DNA from: Clostridia bacterium
GTDB lineage: Bacteria > Bacillota > Clostridia > Oscillospirales > Acutalibacteraceae
DNA length: 64,000 nt
NCBI GenBank assembly: GCA_900755895.1
Contig: CAAEIG010000168.1
Coordinates: forward strand, 1-64,000
Direction: 5' to 3'
The notes under the pieces are model-generated. The model was not told where the DNA came from and ran no database searches. It saw nothing but the letters and a program-made list of their open reading frames with translations. A program made the position numbers and the translations under genes. This document shows positions 1-8,282 of the stretch, one piece after another (position 1 is the first letter of the stretch; every line of letters begins with the position of its first letter).

Positions 1-1
1 C

Positions 2-67
2 GGCACCCGCAGGCAGGACATTGAGATTTATTACAGCTTTGTCGGCAAGATTGACTTGCCCGAATAA
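2..67 (+). CDS. C-terminal end of a serine recombinase (DUF4368 tail), cut by window start
   Basis: The first 21 codons in this frame end in TAA and contain RQDIEIYYSFVGKIDLPE, a tail I recognise from large serine recombinases with a C-terminal DUF4368 domain carried by Firmicute transposons and integrative elements. The catalytic resolvase domain lies outside the window. It is followed by a stem-loop (76-108). If right, a mobile element ends at the left edge. The call rests on a short peptide, so it is moderate only. Confidence 0.6.
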   Translation, partial: GTRRQDIEIYYSFVGKIDLPE

Positions 68-75
68 CCGCCCGA

Positions 76-124
76 CCTATCCGACACAATGGCCAAGTGC
101 CGGATAGGAACGGCAAAATTTTTT
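76..124 (+). terminator. Probable terminator of the recombinase
   Basis: CCTATCCG (76-83) pairs with CGGATAGG (101-108); CAC/GTG extend the stem into the loop. A T run follows at about 119-124. It sits nine bases after the recombinase stop. Confidence 0.6.
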
Positions 125-236
125 ACACTTCTAATGCTTCTTTATCACACATTAGCAAAATCACAATGAATGTCGTGATCCATACAATAGTCGAATATGT
201 CAACAGCATAGATACCTCTCAGCACGCTGCAAAGAG

Positions 237-764
237 TTAATACAGAAGCATACCAAAATAGGTGACCGTATTTGTTCCATTTACATATTGTATGTCTGCA
301 CAGCTGGCCAGCTTAGCCACATGAATTCCAAAGCCCTCTAAAGACGGAAACAACCGTTCTGGTTGCCTACATGGAGCCAATGGATAGGTGCAGATTTTAC
401 ACCGCTTGCATCCCTCGTTGGACAAAAGCAGGAACTTGTGCAGCCGGGGCTTTACCAGTTCATATAACCGGTCACACAAATCTTTGAAATCGCTATGACC
501 TTGCATCATTCCCTCATAATCAAAGGAATCCTCCAGAGGATAGACAGCATTGAATACCATAGCCGTCTGATACTGGAGACATTGGGCTTGACATTCCTCC
601 ACGGTTCCCACCGCCGGAGGGCAGGCCCAGGTCGTACCAAACATTCGGCAACCATTGTTCTCACAAATTTTGCGGATTTCCGCTTCAAAAGGAATCTCAG
701 CCGTTGGAATTAACCCATACTCATGGATACCGATTTCTTTCAAATGGTTCTCTGCAAATATCAT
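237..764 (-). CDS. DUF2284 family cysteine-rich predicted metal-binding protein
   Basis: The 175-residue protein matches DUF2284 in length and pattern: cysteines at 34, 39 and 48 (motif WACPP), then a C-x2-C-x2-C-x6-C cluster at 119, 122, 125 and 132. The family is predicted to bind metal or an iron-sulfur cluster; its reaction is not established. No signal peptide or membrane segment, so cytoplasmic. ATG at 764 has an AGGCGGG-like ribosome site. It lies 35 bases downstream of the EFR1 gene on the same strand and is probably co-transcribed, which fits a redox role. Confidence 0.8.
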   Translation of the reverse strand: MIFAENHLKEIGIHEYGLIPTAEIPFEAEIRKICENNGCRMFGTTWACPPAVGTVEECQAQCLQYQTAMVFNAVYPLEDSFDYEGMMQGHSDFKDLCDRLYELVKPRLHKFLLLSNEGCKRCKICTYPLAPCRQPERLFPSLEGFGIHVAKLASCADIQYVNGTNTVTYFGMLLY

Positions 765-799
765 TCAGCTACCCGCCTTTCAAGCCGGACGTTTCCACA

Positions 800-1561
800 T
801 CAAAGGAACAACTCACATTCCTTGCGCTCAGAGCACACTTTTTTAAGCATCAGGCTGGCCGCAGAGCGCATGACAGGATTGAGCTTGCGAACACCCTGCG
901 AACATACAGCAATACAACGCATACAGGAGATGCATACCTTCTCGTCCACTTTCTTCGGATCATCCTCGTGGATAGCCTGTACAGGGCACTCTACTGCACA
1001 GACACCACAGTTAGTGCACTCTTTTGTTGCTTTGGGAACCATACCGGCTCCTCCAGCTTTCTTGTAAGGACGATTACCGGGAATCACAGGTTCTGAAGTA
1101 TCTGACACAGAAAGCTTGTGCTGAATCTGTTTGGCAAAATCGGAAAGCTCTGCCACATCCAGTGCATCGGGCCGACCGGAAGCAAACTGACGGGCGATGG
1201 AATGTTCGGCAATGGCGGCAACTGCGGCAATCACCTGAAAACCAGCCCGCTTTGCGGCGTCCTCCAGTTCCACCAGCGTATCCTCATAGGCACGATTGCC
1301 ATAGACACAAACTAGAACAGCCTTTGCTCCGTTACCGTGTACCATGCCCAGGCGCTCCACTGCTACAGCGGGGACTCGCCCGCCATAGGATGGCACGGAA
1401 ATGACTGCAACATCCTCTTTTATCAGTGACACGGCATGAAAATCTTGCTTGCTGTCGGTCAGATCAACGGTGGTTACATCCCCCTCCAGTGCATTGGTTA
1501 AATAGTCGGCCACCCTTTTTGTTCCACCTGTGGGACTGAACACGATGTCATAAAGTTTCAT
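800..1561 (-). CDS. EFR1 family flavodoxin/ferredoxin fusion protein
   Basis: 253 residues. The N-terminal part is flavodoxin-like, with a phosphate-loop motif SPTGGTKRVA at 9-18. The C-terminal part has two [4Fe-4S] motifs: C-x2-C-x2-C-x3-C at 182-192 and C-x2-C-x2-C-x3-C at 210-220. The EFR1 family combines FMN and two clusters and is thought to shuttle electrons in anaerobes; the partner is unknown. The start at 1561 follows AAAGGAGGA. Neighbours are a DUF2284 gene downstream and an NADPH-type oxidoreductase 160 bases upstream, so this looks like a small redox cluster controlled by the nearby Rrf2 regulator. Confidence 0.85.
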   Translation of the reverse strand: MKLYDIVFSPTGGTKRVADYLTNALEGDVTTVDLTDSKQDFHAVSLIKEDVAVISVPSYGGRVPAVAVERLGMVHGNGAKAVLVCVYGNRAYEDTLVELEDAAKRAGFQVIAAVAAIAEHSIARQFASGRPDALDVAELSDFAKQIQHKLSVSDTSEPVIPGNRPYKKAGGAGMVPKATKECTNCGVCAVECPVQAIHEDDPKKVDEKVCISCMRCIAVCSQGVRKLNPVMRSAASLMLKKVCSERKECELFL

Positions 1562-1721
1562 TAGAATATCCTCCTTTTACTCGGCAATACGTCAGGAAAT
1601 CATGTAGTGTATGTTCTCAGGAAAGTTTGCATCTTCCTAGGGCAGCAAAGACTTGCGCCCATAAGTGCTTTGAATGGTTTCGGCAACGGCAATGGACCAT
1701 TCCAATGTATTTCTCTCTCTC

Positions 1722-2723
1722 TTATATCTGGATTATAACTTTACCGTTGAGCTGACCCTTAGCCACAAGCTGTAATGCCTCATTGGCCTGATCCAGAGAA
1801 AAGACATGGGAATCAATGGCAGGCTTGACTTTCTGCTTCTCCACGATCTCGGTGATTTTTTGCAGCTGTGCCCCATTGGAACGGACAAACACAAACCGAT
1901 ATTCCTTACCCTGCTTTTGAGCAGCCTTGTCATATCTACTGCCCGCCAGGGTAAACAGCATCTTTTTCATGCCGCCAAAGTGATGCCGCAGTGCAAAGGC
2001 TTTGTTGGGACCAGTCCGCAGGCTTACCAACCGCCCGCCCTTTTTCAAAACGGACAATTCGTGCTGGAATTCATCGGGGCCAAGCGTATCAATCACATGG
2101 TCCATATCAGACAATACTTCCCAATAGTTTTCTGTTTTGTAGTCGAGATACCGGTTAACTCCCATAGTGAGAAACTTCTCTTTCGCCCGTGCGTTGCCGG
2201 TCACAATCACTCGCAGTCCCAGGGCCTTAGCGATAGGAACCGCCATCTGCCCAAAGCTGCCCGAGCCTCCGGGGATCAAAATCGTTTGACCAGGTTTTGC
2301 TTCCAGCTCCTCTACCATGGCCTGATACGCCGTCAAACCGGTCAACGGGATGGCAGCCGCTGTATTGAAATCATACCCCTCTGGCATTTTGGCAACTGCG
2401 TCCTGCTCAACCGCCACATATTCTGCAAAAGCACCAATTCTGCTAATCGGCAGGCGGGTGTATACCCGATCTCCTTTTTGGAATCCCTCAACCTTGCTGC
2501 CTATCTGCTCCACAACGCCCGAGCACTCGTTACCTAATGTCAGTGGCATCGGATAATCCTGAATCAGTTTTACGCTTCCTGTCAGAATCAGCAGTTCCAC
2601 CGGATTCACTGCCGCAGCCTTTACCTGAATCAGCACTTCAGAATCTGAAATCTGGGGTTTGGGGACATCGTTTAGGATTGTATGGATTTCTTTTGCGTAG
2701 TTTTTGATTTGAACCGCTTTCAT
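1722..2723 (-). CDS. Quinone-oxidoreductase-type (MDR superfamily) NAD(P)-dependent oxidoreductase
   Basis: 333 residues with the medium-chain dehydrogenase fold: GroES-like domain (about 1-120) and Rossmann domain with GGSGSFG at 152-158. It lacks the structural-zinc cysteines of classical alcohol dehydrogenases, which points to the zinc-free quinone oxidoreductase/enoyl reductase branch; substrate unknown. It is the first gene of the minus-strand redox cluster and is divergent from an Rrf2 regulator. Its promoter (2828-2856) lies among two GATGTAA-N9-TTACATC palindromes, so it is probably the direct target of that regulator. Confidence 0.85.
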   Translation of the reverse strand: MKAVQIKNYAKEIHTILNDVPKPQISDSEVLIQVKAAAVNPVELLILTGSVKLIQDYPMPLTLGNECSGVVEQIGSKVEGFQKGDRVYTRLPISRIGAFAEYVAVEQDAVAKMPEGYDFNTAAAIPLTGLTAYQAMVEELEAKPGQTILIPGGSGSFGQMAVPIAKALGLRVIVTGNARAKEKFLTMGVNRYLDYKTENYWEVLSDMDHVIDTLGPDEFQHELSVLKKGGRLVSLRTGPNKAFALRHHFGGMKKMLFTLAGSRYDKAAQKQGKEYRFVFVRSNGAQLQKITEIVEKQKVKPAIDSHVFSLDQANEALQLVAKGQLNGKVIIQI

Positions 2724-2797
2724 CTAAGACCTCTCTGCATGAATTTTGATTTTATAGAATCTCTCTTGCTTTTTTTCACAAGAACCGGTAAAATATT

Positions 2798-2866
2798 AGA
2801 TGTAACAAATCAAATTACATCTTTTTTAGTGTAACATTTATTGGATGTAAAGTCAACAGTTACATC
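2798..2866. promoter_or_regulatory. Two palindromic operators, probably for the Rrf2 regulator
   Basis: AGATGTAA-N9-TTACATCT at 2798-2822 and GATGTAA-N9-TTACATC at 2844-2866 share arms and spacer length and start about 45 bases apart. They lie in the space between the oxidoreductase and the divergent Rrf2 gene. The second overlaps the -35 box of the oxidoreductase promoter and the first lies just downstream of its start region. AT-rich dyads of this size are typical for Rrf2 dimers; assignment to this regulator is inferred from position. Confidence 0.7.
2828..2856 (-). promoter_or_regulatory. Promoter of the oxidoreductase cluster
   Basis: On the minus strand TTGACT (2856-2851), a 17-base spacer and TACACT (2833-2828). 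It is nested between the two palindromes, consistent with repression. Confidence 0.6.
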
Positions 2867-2906
2867 AACGATAACCCGTTTGTTTTTGAAAGGATATCGA
2901 GTATCT

Positions 2907-3353
2907 ATGCAGATCAGTATCAAATGTTCCGTTGCAGTTCACTGCCTGATTTTTATCCATGAAGCGAAAGGGATTGCAAAAGTGACCAGCAATCTTCTGG
3001 CCGAAAGTACGGGAAGCAATCCTGTGATAATCCGCAATATTCTCAGTGCACTAAAAAAGGCGGGGCTTATTACGGTACCCCGTGGAACCGGTGGTGCGGA
3101 GTTATGCGCTGACCCTTCTCAGATTACCTTGTACCAAATTTATTCTGCACTGGAGCCAAATGGTGTGACTTCCATCATTGGAATTCATCCCTGTGATGGC
3201 CGCCCTTGTCCGGTTGCGCAGAATATTCGCAAAGTACTGGAGAGGCCGTACCATAAAATTGAGGATGCAGTTAAGCACACGATGGAAGAAATCACGCTGC
3301 AATCCATGATTGATGACTTTCACAGTTTCGTTCAAGGGAATGCCAACTCTTAA
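2907..3353 (+). CDS. Rrf2 family transcriptional regulator
   Basis: 148 residues from the ATG at 2907, chosen because GAAAGGA lies 12 bases upstream and the protein then starts MQISIKCSVAVHCL, the usual Rrf2 N-terminus; an earlier in-frame start at 2841 would run through the operator. Winged-helix DNA-binding region about 5-75 with the recognition segment LLAESTGSNPVIIRNIL. It contains two cysteines near residues 91-95 (CDGRPC) but not the three-cysteine cluster of IscR/NsrR, so any iron-sulfur sensing is uncertain. It likely controls its own gene and the divergent oxidoreductase cluster. Confidence 0.85.
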   Translation: MQISIKCSVAVHCLIFIHEAKGIAKVTSNLLAESTGSNPVIIRNILSALKKAGLITVPRGTGGAELCADPSQITLYQIYSALEPNGVTSIIGIHPCDGRPCPVAQNIRKVLERPYHKIEDAVKHTMEEITLQSMIDDFHSFVQGNANS

Positions 3354-3360
3354 AGTTTCA

Positions 3361-3401
3361 CATAACAAACGCCATGGAAAAATCCCATGGCGTTTGTTAT
3401 G
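3361..3401. terminator. Perfect 17-bp hairpin after the Rrf2 gene
   Basis: CATAACAAACGCCATGG (3361-3377), 7-base loop, CCATGGCGTTTGTTATG (3385-3401). It begins eight bases after the stop codon. There is no strong T run, so termination may rely on the stem and the TGTTATG tail. Confidence 0.65.
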
Positions 3402-3847
3402 TCTGTAATCAAAACATCCTGTGTCTTCGATGCTACAATATCACTTATATGTTTTACAAAAAAGAAAGGCTGCTCCTATTTTGCACTCAGCTGTTGCCAA
3501 AATGGATTGGACAGCTGAAAACCACCAGCAAAAAAACAAAATCAGCTCCTTGTTTCACGACTTCATACCCTGCTAGTGTATTACAATTTTGCAAATCATC
3601 TTCTGGACCGAGATATTCCCATTGGTTCCAAGAAACCGAATTCCTGTACAGTGGTGGGCTCTTAGCTTTCCATATCCATCCCCACGATCTTTCCTTGAGA
3701 ATTGTCCCACAGAAAATTCCTCAAATTCCTCTCCTAAGGCAGTTTTTTACACAGGGAATGGCAAAGCTTCAGCCAACTGGCCAGGGCACTCCAAGGGTCC
3801 GAGTAAAATGCCTTACGCTCTTGCTCCTCAAGGACTTAAAGCAGTGT
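3402..3847. other. Non-coding or decayed stretch
   Basis: No frame here has both a credible start and protein-like composition. On the minus strand short protein-like pieces (for example FLWDNSQGKIVGMDMES near 3670-3720) are interrupted by stops, suggesting the remains of an old gene. I see no RNA gene or repeat. Confidence 0.4.
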
Positions 3848-3895
3848 GGGGGTCACATGATTCCGCTTGCTTTCAAAAGGAATCATGTGACCCCC
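3848..3895. terminator. Perfect 17-bp inverted repeat at the end of a decayed minus-strand gene
   Basis: GGGGGTCACATGATTCC (3848-3864) and GGAATCATGTGACCCCC (3879-3895) with a 14-base loop. It lies just past the stop of the decayed reading frame at 3912, so a leftover terminator is the simplest reading; it lacks a clear T run and could also be the end of a lost mobile element. Confidence 0.5.
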
Positions 3896-3911
3896 AAGCG
3901 AATGATACCGC

Positions 3912-4230
3912 TCACATTGCGTTTGCTGTTTTCGTCCCAAATACCACTAGCTGGGGCCGATCCTCTATGCCCACCAAAAGATATACTTTATCCGTCTGGT
4001 CAAGTTCATCCTTTGAAACCATAGCACTGTATTCGTCATTAGCCACATATGAAAAAGGAGTATTCATCCAATATTCATGATGATCTCATGTTCAACTTCT
4101 TTGTAGCCCACACCATTGACATGCTGTTCGAACTGGCGGAACACTGGAGATAAAACGACCCTACCTTCCCCACCTGACGAGTTTGCGATTTTCGTTCATG
4201 ACTCATTTGCCGTATATGGTAAATGGATCT
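3912..4230 (-). pseudogene. Decayed gene of unknown family, C-terminal part
   Basis: Reading the minus strand, one frame gives a protein-like run beginning about 4215 (TKIANSSGGEGRVVLSPVF and onward) that hits a stop near 4070; the next frame continues with a protein-like run (NTPFSYVANDEYSAMVSKDE and onward) to TGA at 3912-3914. A single frameshift near 4072 would join them. Upstream the frame is broken by several stops. I do not recognise the family. It is clearly eroded coding sequence rather than random DNA. Confidence 0.5.
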
Positions 4231-4727
4231 ACGAGACATGTACTAACAGACCTCGCTCCACATTTTCACCAGAGATCTTACGCGAACACGGATGGTAAAA
4301 ATACTATAAAAGGGCTTGGTGCCTTCAACTATCTGACACCAGGTCCTTTCGTTCGCATACCTTATTTTCAGTCGCAAACTTTACCTTTGTGGAATACACG
4401 CGTTTTAGTCCCCGCTTGTACCAGATATCGAGCTTGCCAACGCCCCCAAAAAACGAATCTAGTTGTTCTGAGTATGGCTTTCTTTTTGCAGTTTTTGTTG
4501 TTTTCCAAACAACTCTTGTTCCATTGCCAGATTGGCATGCAAAAGATGTGATAAATAAACGGCTACAGTTCTCTTCCTGATTGGGAAATATCCAGAAAGT
4601 AACACGATGCTATTTCTAACATTCGCGTTAAATCTGACTAGTTTATGCCCGCCAAAAGAAATTCAGAGAGATTTCAAATGCTTCACAGATTTCATTATTT
4701 TCTGCAATTTCGAAAATTACATCTTCT
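4231..4727. other. Stretch without an intact gene
   Basis: Continuation of the decayed region. The minus strand has short open pieces separated by stops (for example YFYHPCSRKISGENVERG near 4260-4320), consistent with the upstream part of the eroded gene. No complete gene, RNA gene or repeat is seen. Confidence 0.4.
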
Positions 4728-4757
4728 AAAAAATAGAAGTGTCCCAAAGTGGGACAC
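4728..4757 (-). terminator. Terminator of the truncated minus-strand gene
   Basis: GTGTCCCA/TGGGACAC stem (4739-4757) followed on the minus strand by a T-rich run (4738-4728). It follows the stop at 4778 and supports that the fragment there was once a real gene. Confidence 0.6.
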
Positions 4758-4777
4758 CCTTTTCGCTTTCTTTTTCA

Positions 4778-4987
4778 CTAATGCTGTGTACGCTTCGCAG
4801 CCGTTTTCTGGAACATCCCGGAGACTACGTCAACACTGGCCTGCTTACTTGCCTTATTCAGGGGGACATCAAAGTAAGACGTGGTGGGCAAACCCGGGTG
4901 CCCTAGGAAATTGAACACGTTGATCAGCGGCACACTGTGGAGGATGGGTAGGCCGGTAAAGACCGTGGAAATAAAGGCGAAGAGCAT
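4778..4987 (-). pseudogene. Truncated 3' end of a lost gene
   Basis: A 69-codon open frame with protein-like composition, a hydrophobic first third and a basic end (FQKTAAKRTQH), directly followed by a rho-independent terminator. A stop lies two codons upstream of the first ATG and no good ribosome site is seen, so the 5' part of the gene appears lost. A membrane-protein C-terminus is possible. Family not recognised. Confidence 0.4.
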
Positions 4988-5028
4988 TTTTCACAAATAA
5001 TGTGCTTGCATTTTATAACTAGTTTACA

Positions 5029-5057
5029 TTGACGCAACGCAACAAGTTATATATCAT
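5029..5057 (+). promoter_or_regulatory. Promoter of the sulfatase gene
   Basis: TTGACG (5029-5034), 17-base spacer, TATCAT (5052-5057). It would give a leader of about 200 bases before the sulfatase start. Confidence 0.5.
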
Positions 5058-5265
5058 GTGCATAAAAACGAAAGCTGCGATCTGTTTAGAATATGAAATC
5101 CCACAACCTGAACAGGAAACACAGCTGCTGCCGGGCCATGTTTCCCAACAACAAATAGGCTGGGCTGTTCATCTCTATAATGATCGTGGTATTATTCACC
5201 TTCATCTTGTATCTGTTCCTGTCAAAAAAGATTATCACATTCGTCACCAAAGGAGGCATCAAGAA

Positions 5266-6771
5266 ATGAGCAAGAAACAGTTTGTTTTGATCATGACTGA
5301 CACCCAGCGGCTAGACATGGTTAGCTGCTATGAGGATGTGGGGATTCAAACGCCCAACATTGATTCACTGGCGGTCGATGGTATCAAATTCAACAAAGCC
5401 TACACGGTCCAGCCGGTCTGTGGCCCCGCCCGCTCTGCTATCTTCACGGGACAGTACCCCTGTATCAACGGCGCCTACACCAACTGCGTCGCACCAGGAC
5501 TAAATGTGCGCACCATCGGTCAGCGTCTGTCAGACAAGGGCATTTACACGGGCTATATTGGCAAGTGGCATTTAGACGGTGGTGACTATTTTGGCCTTGG
5601 CACCGCGCCCGAAGGCTGGGACCCTGACGTATGGTATGATATGCGCAACTATCTGGACGAGCTTACCGATGAGGAACGCTACAAATCTCGCCAGACGGAA
5701 ACCATGGAAAAAGAGGATATCCCAGAGGAATTCACCTTTGCCCATCGGTGCGCCTCCCGCGCTGTGGACTTCATCCGCAGCCATGCTGACGAGGACTACT
5801 TCCTGGTAGTGAGCTTTGACGAACCCCACGGTCCTTCTCTGTGCCCCCAGCCTTACGCCTCCATGTACCGAGACTACAACATGCCCAAGCGCCCCAACGT
5901 GTTTGATACGTTGGAAAACAAACCCATCCACCAGCAAATCTGGTCTGGGCCGCGGCGCTATCTGGACAGAGAAGCACTCCAGTTGAACGCTTGGGCGCTC
6001 TTTGGCTGCAACAGCTTTGTGGACTATGAGATTGGCCGAGTGGTGTCTGCCATCAACGAGCAAAAAGACCAGCCCGCGGTTCTCTACACCACTGACCACG
6101 GGGATATGCTGGAATCCCACAGCATGTACGCTAAGGGTCCCGCCGCCTATGAGGAGATCTGTCACGTGCCCATGATCCTCCGAGGCTTTGGCAAGGGGGA
6201 AATTGACACACCAGTCTCCCACATCGACATTGCTGCCACAGTCTGGGACTTTTTCGGCTTTGATCGCAAGCCAATGATGCTACAGGGAGAGAGCCTGTTG
6301 CCTTTGATTAGTGGCGAGCAACCTACCTCGCGGGACGTATTCATCGAGTTTGGCCGCTACGAGACTGATCACGACGGCTTTGGTGGGTTCCAGCCCATGC
6401 GCTGTATTTTTGACGGGCGTTACAAGCTGGTGATCAACCTCCTCTCGGAGGACGAGCTGTACGATCTGGAAACAGACCCTTACGAAATGGAGAACCGGCT
6501 AAACGATCCAGAGCTCTTTGACATACGTGCTGGATTGCTGGAACGCCTACTGGCCCACATGAACGACGTGCGAGATCCGCTGCGAGGTTACTGGTGGGAG
6601 CGCCGCCCCTGGAACGACAAAGCTGCAAAGGCTACCTGGGACTACACTGGCTACACTCGCCAGCGCAGCGAACCGGACTATGAAAAGCCCCAGTTGGATT
6701 ACGACACCGGTTTAGTGCCGGAAGGTCTGGTGCGCACGAAGAAAAAAGCGCCGATCAAGCCGGGCTGCTGA
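5266..6771 (+). CDS. Sulfatase (alkaline phosphatase superfamily, Cys-type)
   Basis: 501 residues. Start at 5266 is set by AAAGGAGG just upstream; the frame is open further 5' but without protein-like content. The N-terminal metal motif (MTDTQRLD, 10-17) and the signature C-G-P-A-R-x4-TG at 52-62 match type I sulfatases, whose cysteine must be converted to formylglycine by a maturase (not in this window). No signal peptide, so it probably acts in the cytoplasm on imported sulfated sugars or small sulfate esters. It stands alone, after a decayed region and convergent with a deacylase gene. Confidence 0.88.
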   Translation: MSKKQFVLIMTDTQRLDMVSCYEDVGIQTPNIDSLAVDGIKFNKAYTVQPVCGPARSAIFTGQYPCINGAYTNCVAPGLNVRTIGQRLSDKGIYTGYIGKWHLDGGDYFGLGTAPEGWDPDVWYDMRNYLDELTDEERYKSRQTETMEKEDIPEEFTFAHRCASRAVDFIRSHADEDYFLVVSFDEPHGPSLCPQPYASMYRDYNMPKRPNVFDTLENKPIHQQIWSGPRRYLDREALQLNAWALFGCNSFVDYEIGRVVSAINEQKDQPAVLYTTDHGDMLESHSMYAKGPAAYEEICHVPMILRGFGKGEIDTPVSHIDIAATVWDFFGFDRKPMMLQGESLLPLISGEQPTSRDVFIEFGRYETDHDGFGGFQPMRCIFDGRYKLVINLLSEDELYDLETDPYEMENRLNDPELFDIRAGLLERLLAHMNDVRDPLRGYWWERRPWNDKAAKATWDYTGYTRQRSEPDYEKPQLDYDTGLVPEGLVRTKKKAPIKPGC

Positions 6772-6842
6772 GCCAGATCCAGCTTTCTATTGATTTTGCG
6801 GAGGCTTAGGGGATGTGTGGTCATTCCTGCGCCGAAGACATC

Positions 6843-7808
6843 TCACGTATGCACTGTGAGCTCTCTGGCCCCCTCCTGAGTTACTACCTCAGGCAGCTCC
6901 CCATAAGCCACCATAGGCGTACCCTGCTCTATCCCCAAGGAGGCTGTCTGGTATAGGATTACCCCACTGACTTTTGCCCGAGCCTGGTATAAAGTATTGC
7001 CCAAGATATCCCGGATCTCCCCCAGCGCCTCCCCTTGTTGTATTCGGTTTCCCGCTGCTTTGTAGGGATACCAGCAGCCAGACACGGGGGCATCCTCGTA
7101 AAAAGCATTTGTGATGATTTGGTGAGCCGCAGGCTTCTCCTCCACCCCGTCCTCTAAGGATCTTAACCCACGAAGGATGCGCAGCACATCCTGTTTATGC
7201 TCCTGAATTTGATCTGCCATCACCAGACCACATCCACCTCGTTCCAACAGGATGGCGGGGACACCGCGCTGTCCAGCCCAGCTGTAAAAGCCGTTTTCCG
7301 CTGAGGACTCCACCAGATAAGGAATGGTGGTCAACTCCCCCATACGGCGGGACACAACACAGACTTCCGGATCAGCAGTGCCATGGAAGTAGAGATGAGG
7401 CGTCAATGTCTCGCAAAAACCACCGGAATGCAGATCCACCAGGTAATCGCTGACCTGGATAAATTCCTGTTCCAGGAAAGCCGCCAGCCGCTGGGCAGCC
7501 GTTCCACAAGGATCCCCGGGAAATTCACGGTTCAGATTCTTCCCGTCCTGGGGCACTACGTCGGCACTGCGTTGGAGGAATCCCTGATAGTTGCAGCTGG
7601 GAAGCAGGATCACTTTTCCCCGTACCTGCTGTGGGTCAATCTCCTGTGACAGCTCGATGAGAGCCTGGACACCGATATATTCCCTGCTGTGGACACCAGC
7701 GGAGAGGGTGATCGTTCCACCAGCTTTCGCTCCGATGATCTCCGTTACGGGGAGGGTCATTTCTGTCCCCGGCACAGGGATGATTTTTTGGATTTTCCTC
7801 GGTTTCAT
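6843..7808 (-). CDS. Succinylglutamate desuccinylase/aspartoacylase (AstE/AspA, M14-like) family protein
   Basis: 321 residues from the ATG at 7808, preceded by GAGGAGG; an upstream in-frame TTG at 7826 overlaps this ribosome site. Zinc ligands fit the family: H40-x2-E43 (AGVHSRE) and H127 (DLHSG). The C-terminal part (about 225 onward) resembles the beta-barrel/lipoyl-like domain common in this family. Expected to hydrolyse an N-acyl amino acid or similar amide; substrate unknown. No signal peptide. It is a single gene converging on the sulfatase. Confidence 0.82.
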   Translation of the reverse strand: MKPRKIQKIIPVPGTEMTLPVTEIIGAKAGGTITLSAGVHSREYIGVQALIELSQEIDPQQVRGKVILLPSCNYQGFLQRSADVVPQDGKNLNREFPGDPCGTAAQRLAAFLEQEFIQVSDYLVDLHSGGFCETLTPHLYFHGTADPEVCVVSRRMGELTTIPYLVESSAENGFYSWAGQRGVPAILLERGGCGLVMADQIQEHKQDVLRILRGLRSLEDGVEEKPAAHQIITNAFYEDAPVSGCWYPYKAAGNRIQQGEALGEIRDILGNTLYQARAKVSGVILYQTASLGIEQGTPMVAYGELPEVVTQEGARELTVHT

Positions 7809-7898
7809 ATGTTTCCTCCTCTTCAATATCCCAGGGCAGGATGGTTCCCCTGTTGGGCGGCTGCCCGGCAGGGGAACCTCATTTTCTTATCAAACAGA

Positions 7899-8282
7899 TC
7901 AAACCGTTGGTTCCTCTAGAGTCTTTACCCCGAAGATAAAGTATACAATGTGGAACACCCACACCCCTGCCAGGATGCCACAAGGGATATACAATCCCTT
8001 CAGAAGCATCATGGTAAAACCAAAGGCCATAAGTAGGGTTACGGTCAGCATAACACGCCGTTTCGTGCGCAGAGTCATGGCCCGATGGGTGACATAGCTC
8101 TCCAGGTTATTTTTATAAAGTCTTGTGTTGATAAACCAGGTGTGCAGTCGCTCCGAGCTCTTAGCAAAACTAAACGCCGCCAACAACAGGAATGGGAACG
8201 CAGGCAGTAAGGGCAGTACCGCCCCCACAGCGCCAAGTCCTACACCGATACAGCCAAGGATGATCCACAAGATACGTTTCAT
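7899..8282 (-). CDS. DUF454 (YbaN-like) inner-membrane protein
   Basis: 127 residues from the ATG at 8282. It has a hydrophobic N-terminal pair of helices (ILWIILGCIGVGLGAVGAVL), the DUF454 signature LPLLPAFPFLLLAAF, SSERLHTWF, and a second hydrophobic pair near the end. YbaN-type proteins are small membrane proteins of unknown function. The start overlaps the stop of the upstream gene by four bases, so the two are translationally coupled. Confidence 0.85.
   Translation of the reverse strand: MKRILWIILGCIGVGLGAVGAVLPLLPAFPFLLLAAFSFAKSSERLHTWFINTRLYKNNLESYVTHRAMTLRTKRRVMLTVTLLMAFGFTMMLLKGLYIPCGILAGVWVFHIVYFIFGVKTLEEPTV

Noticed and set aside
1637..1720. Short minus-strand protein-like run (LEWSIAVAETIQSTYGRKSLLP) after the oxidoreductase gene
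   Set aside because: Only about 25 codons, no start codon or ribosome site, and the oxidoreductase already ends in a normal family C-terminus. Treated as chance or an old remnant.
3589..4080. Plus-strand open frame of 163 codons in the decayed region
   Set aside because: No ribosome site, Trp/Ser/Pro-rich random-looking composition, and it is antisense to the decayed minus-strand gene.
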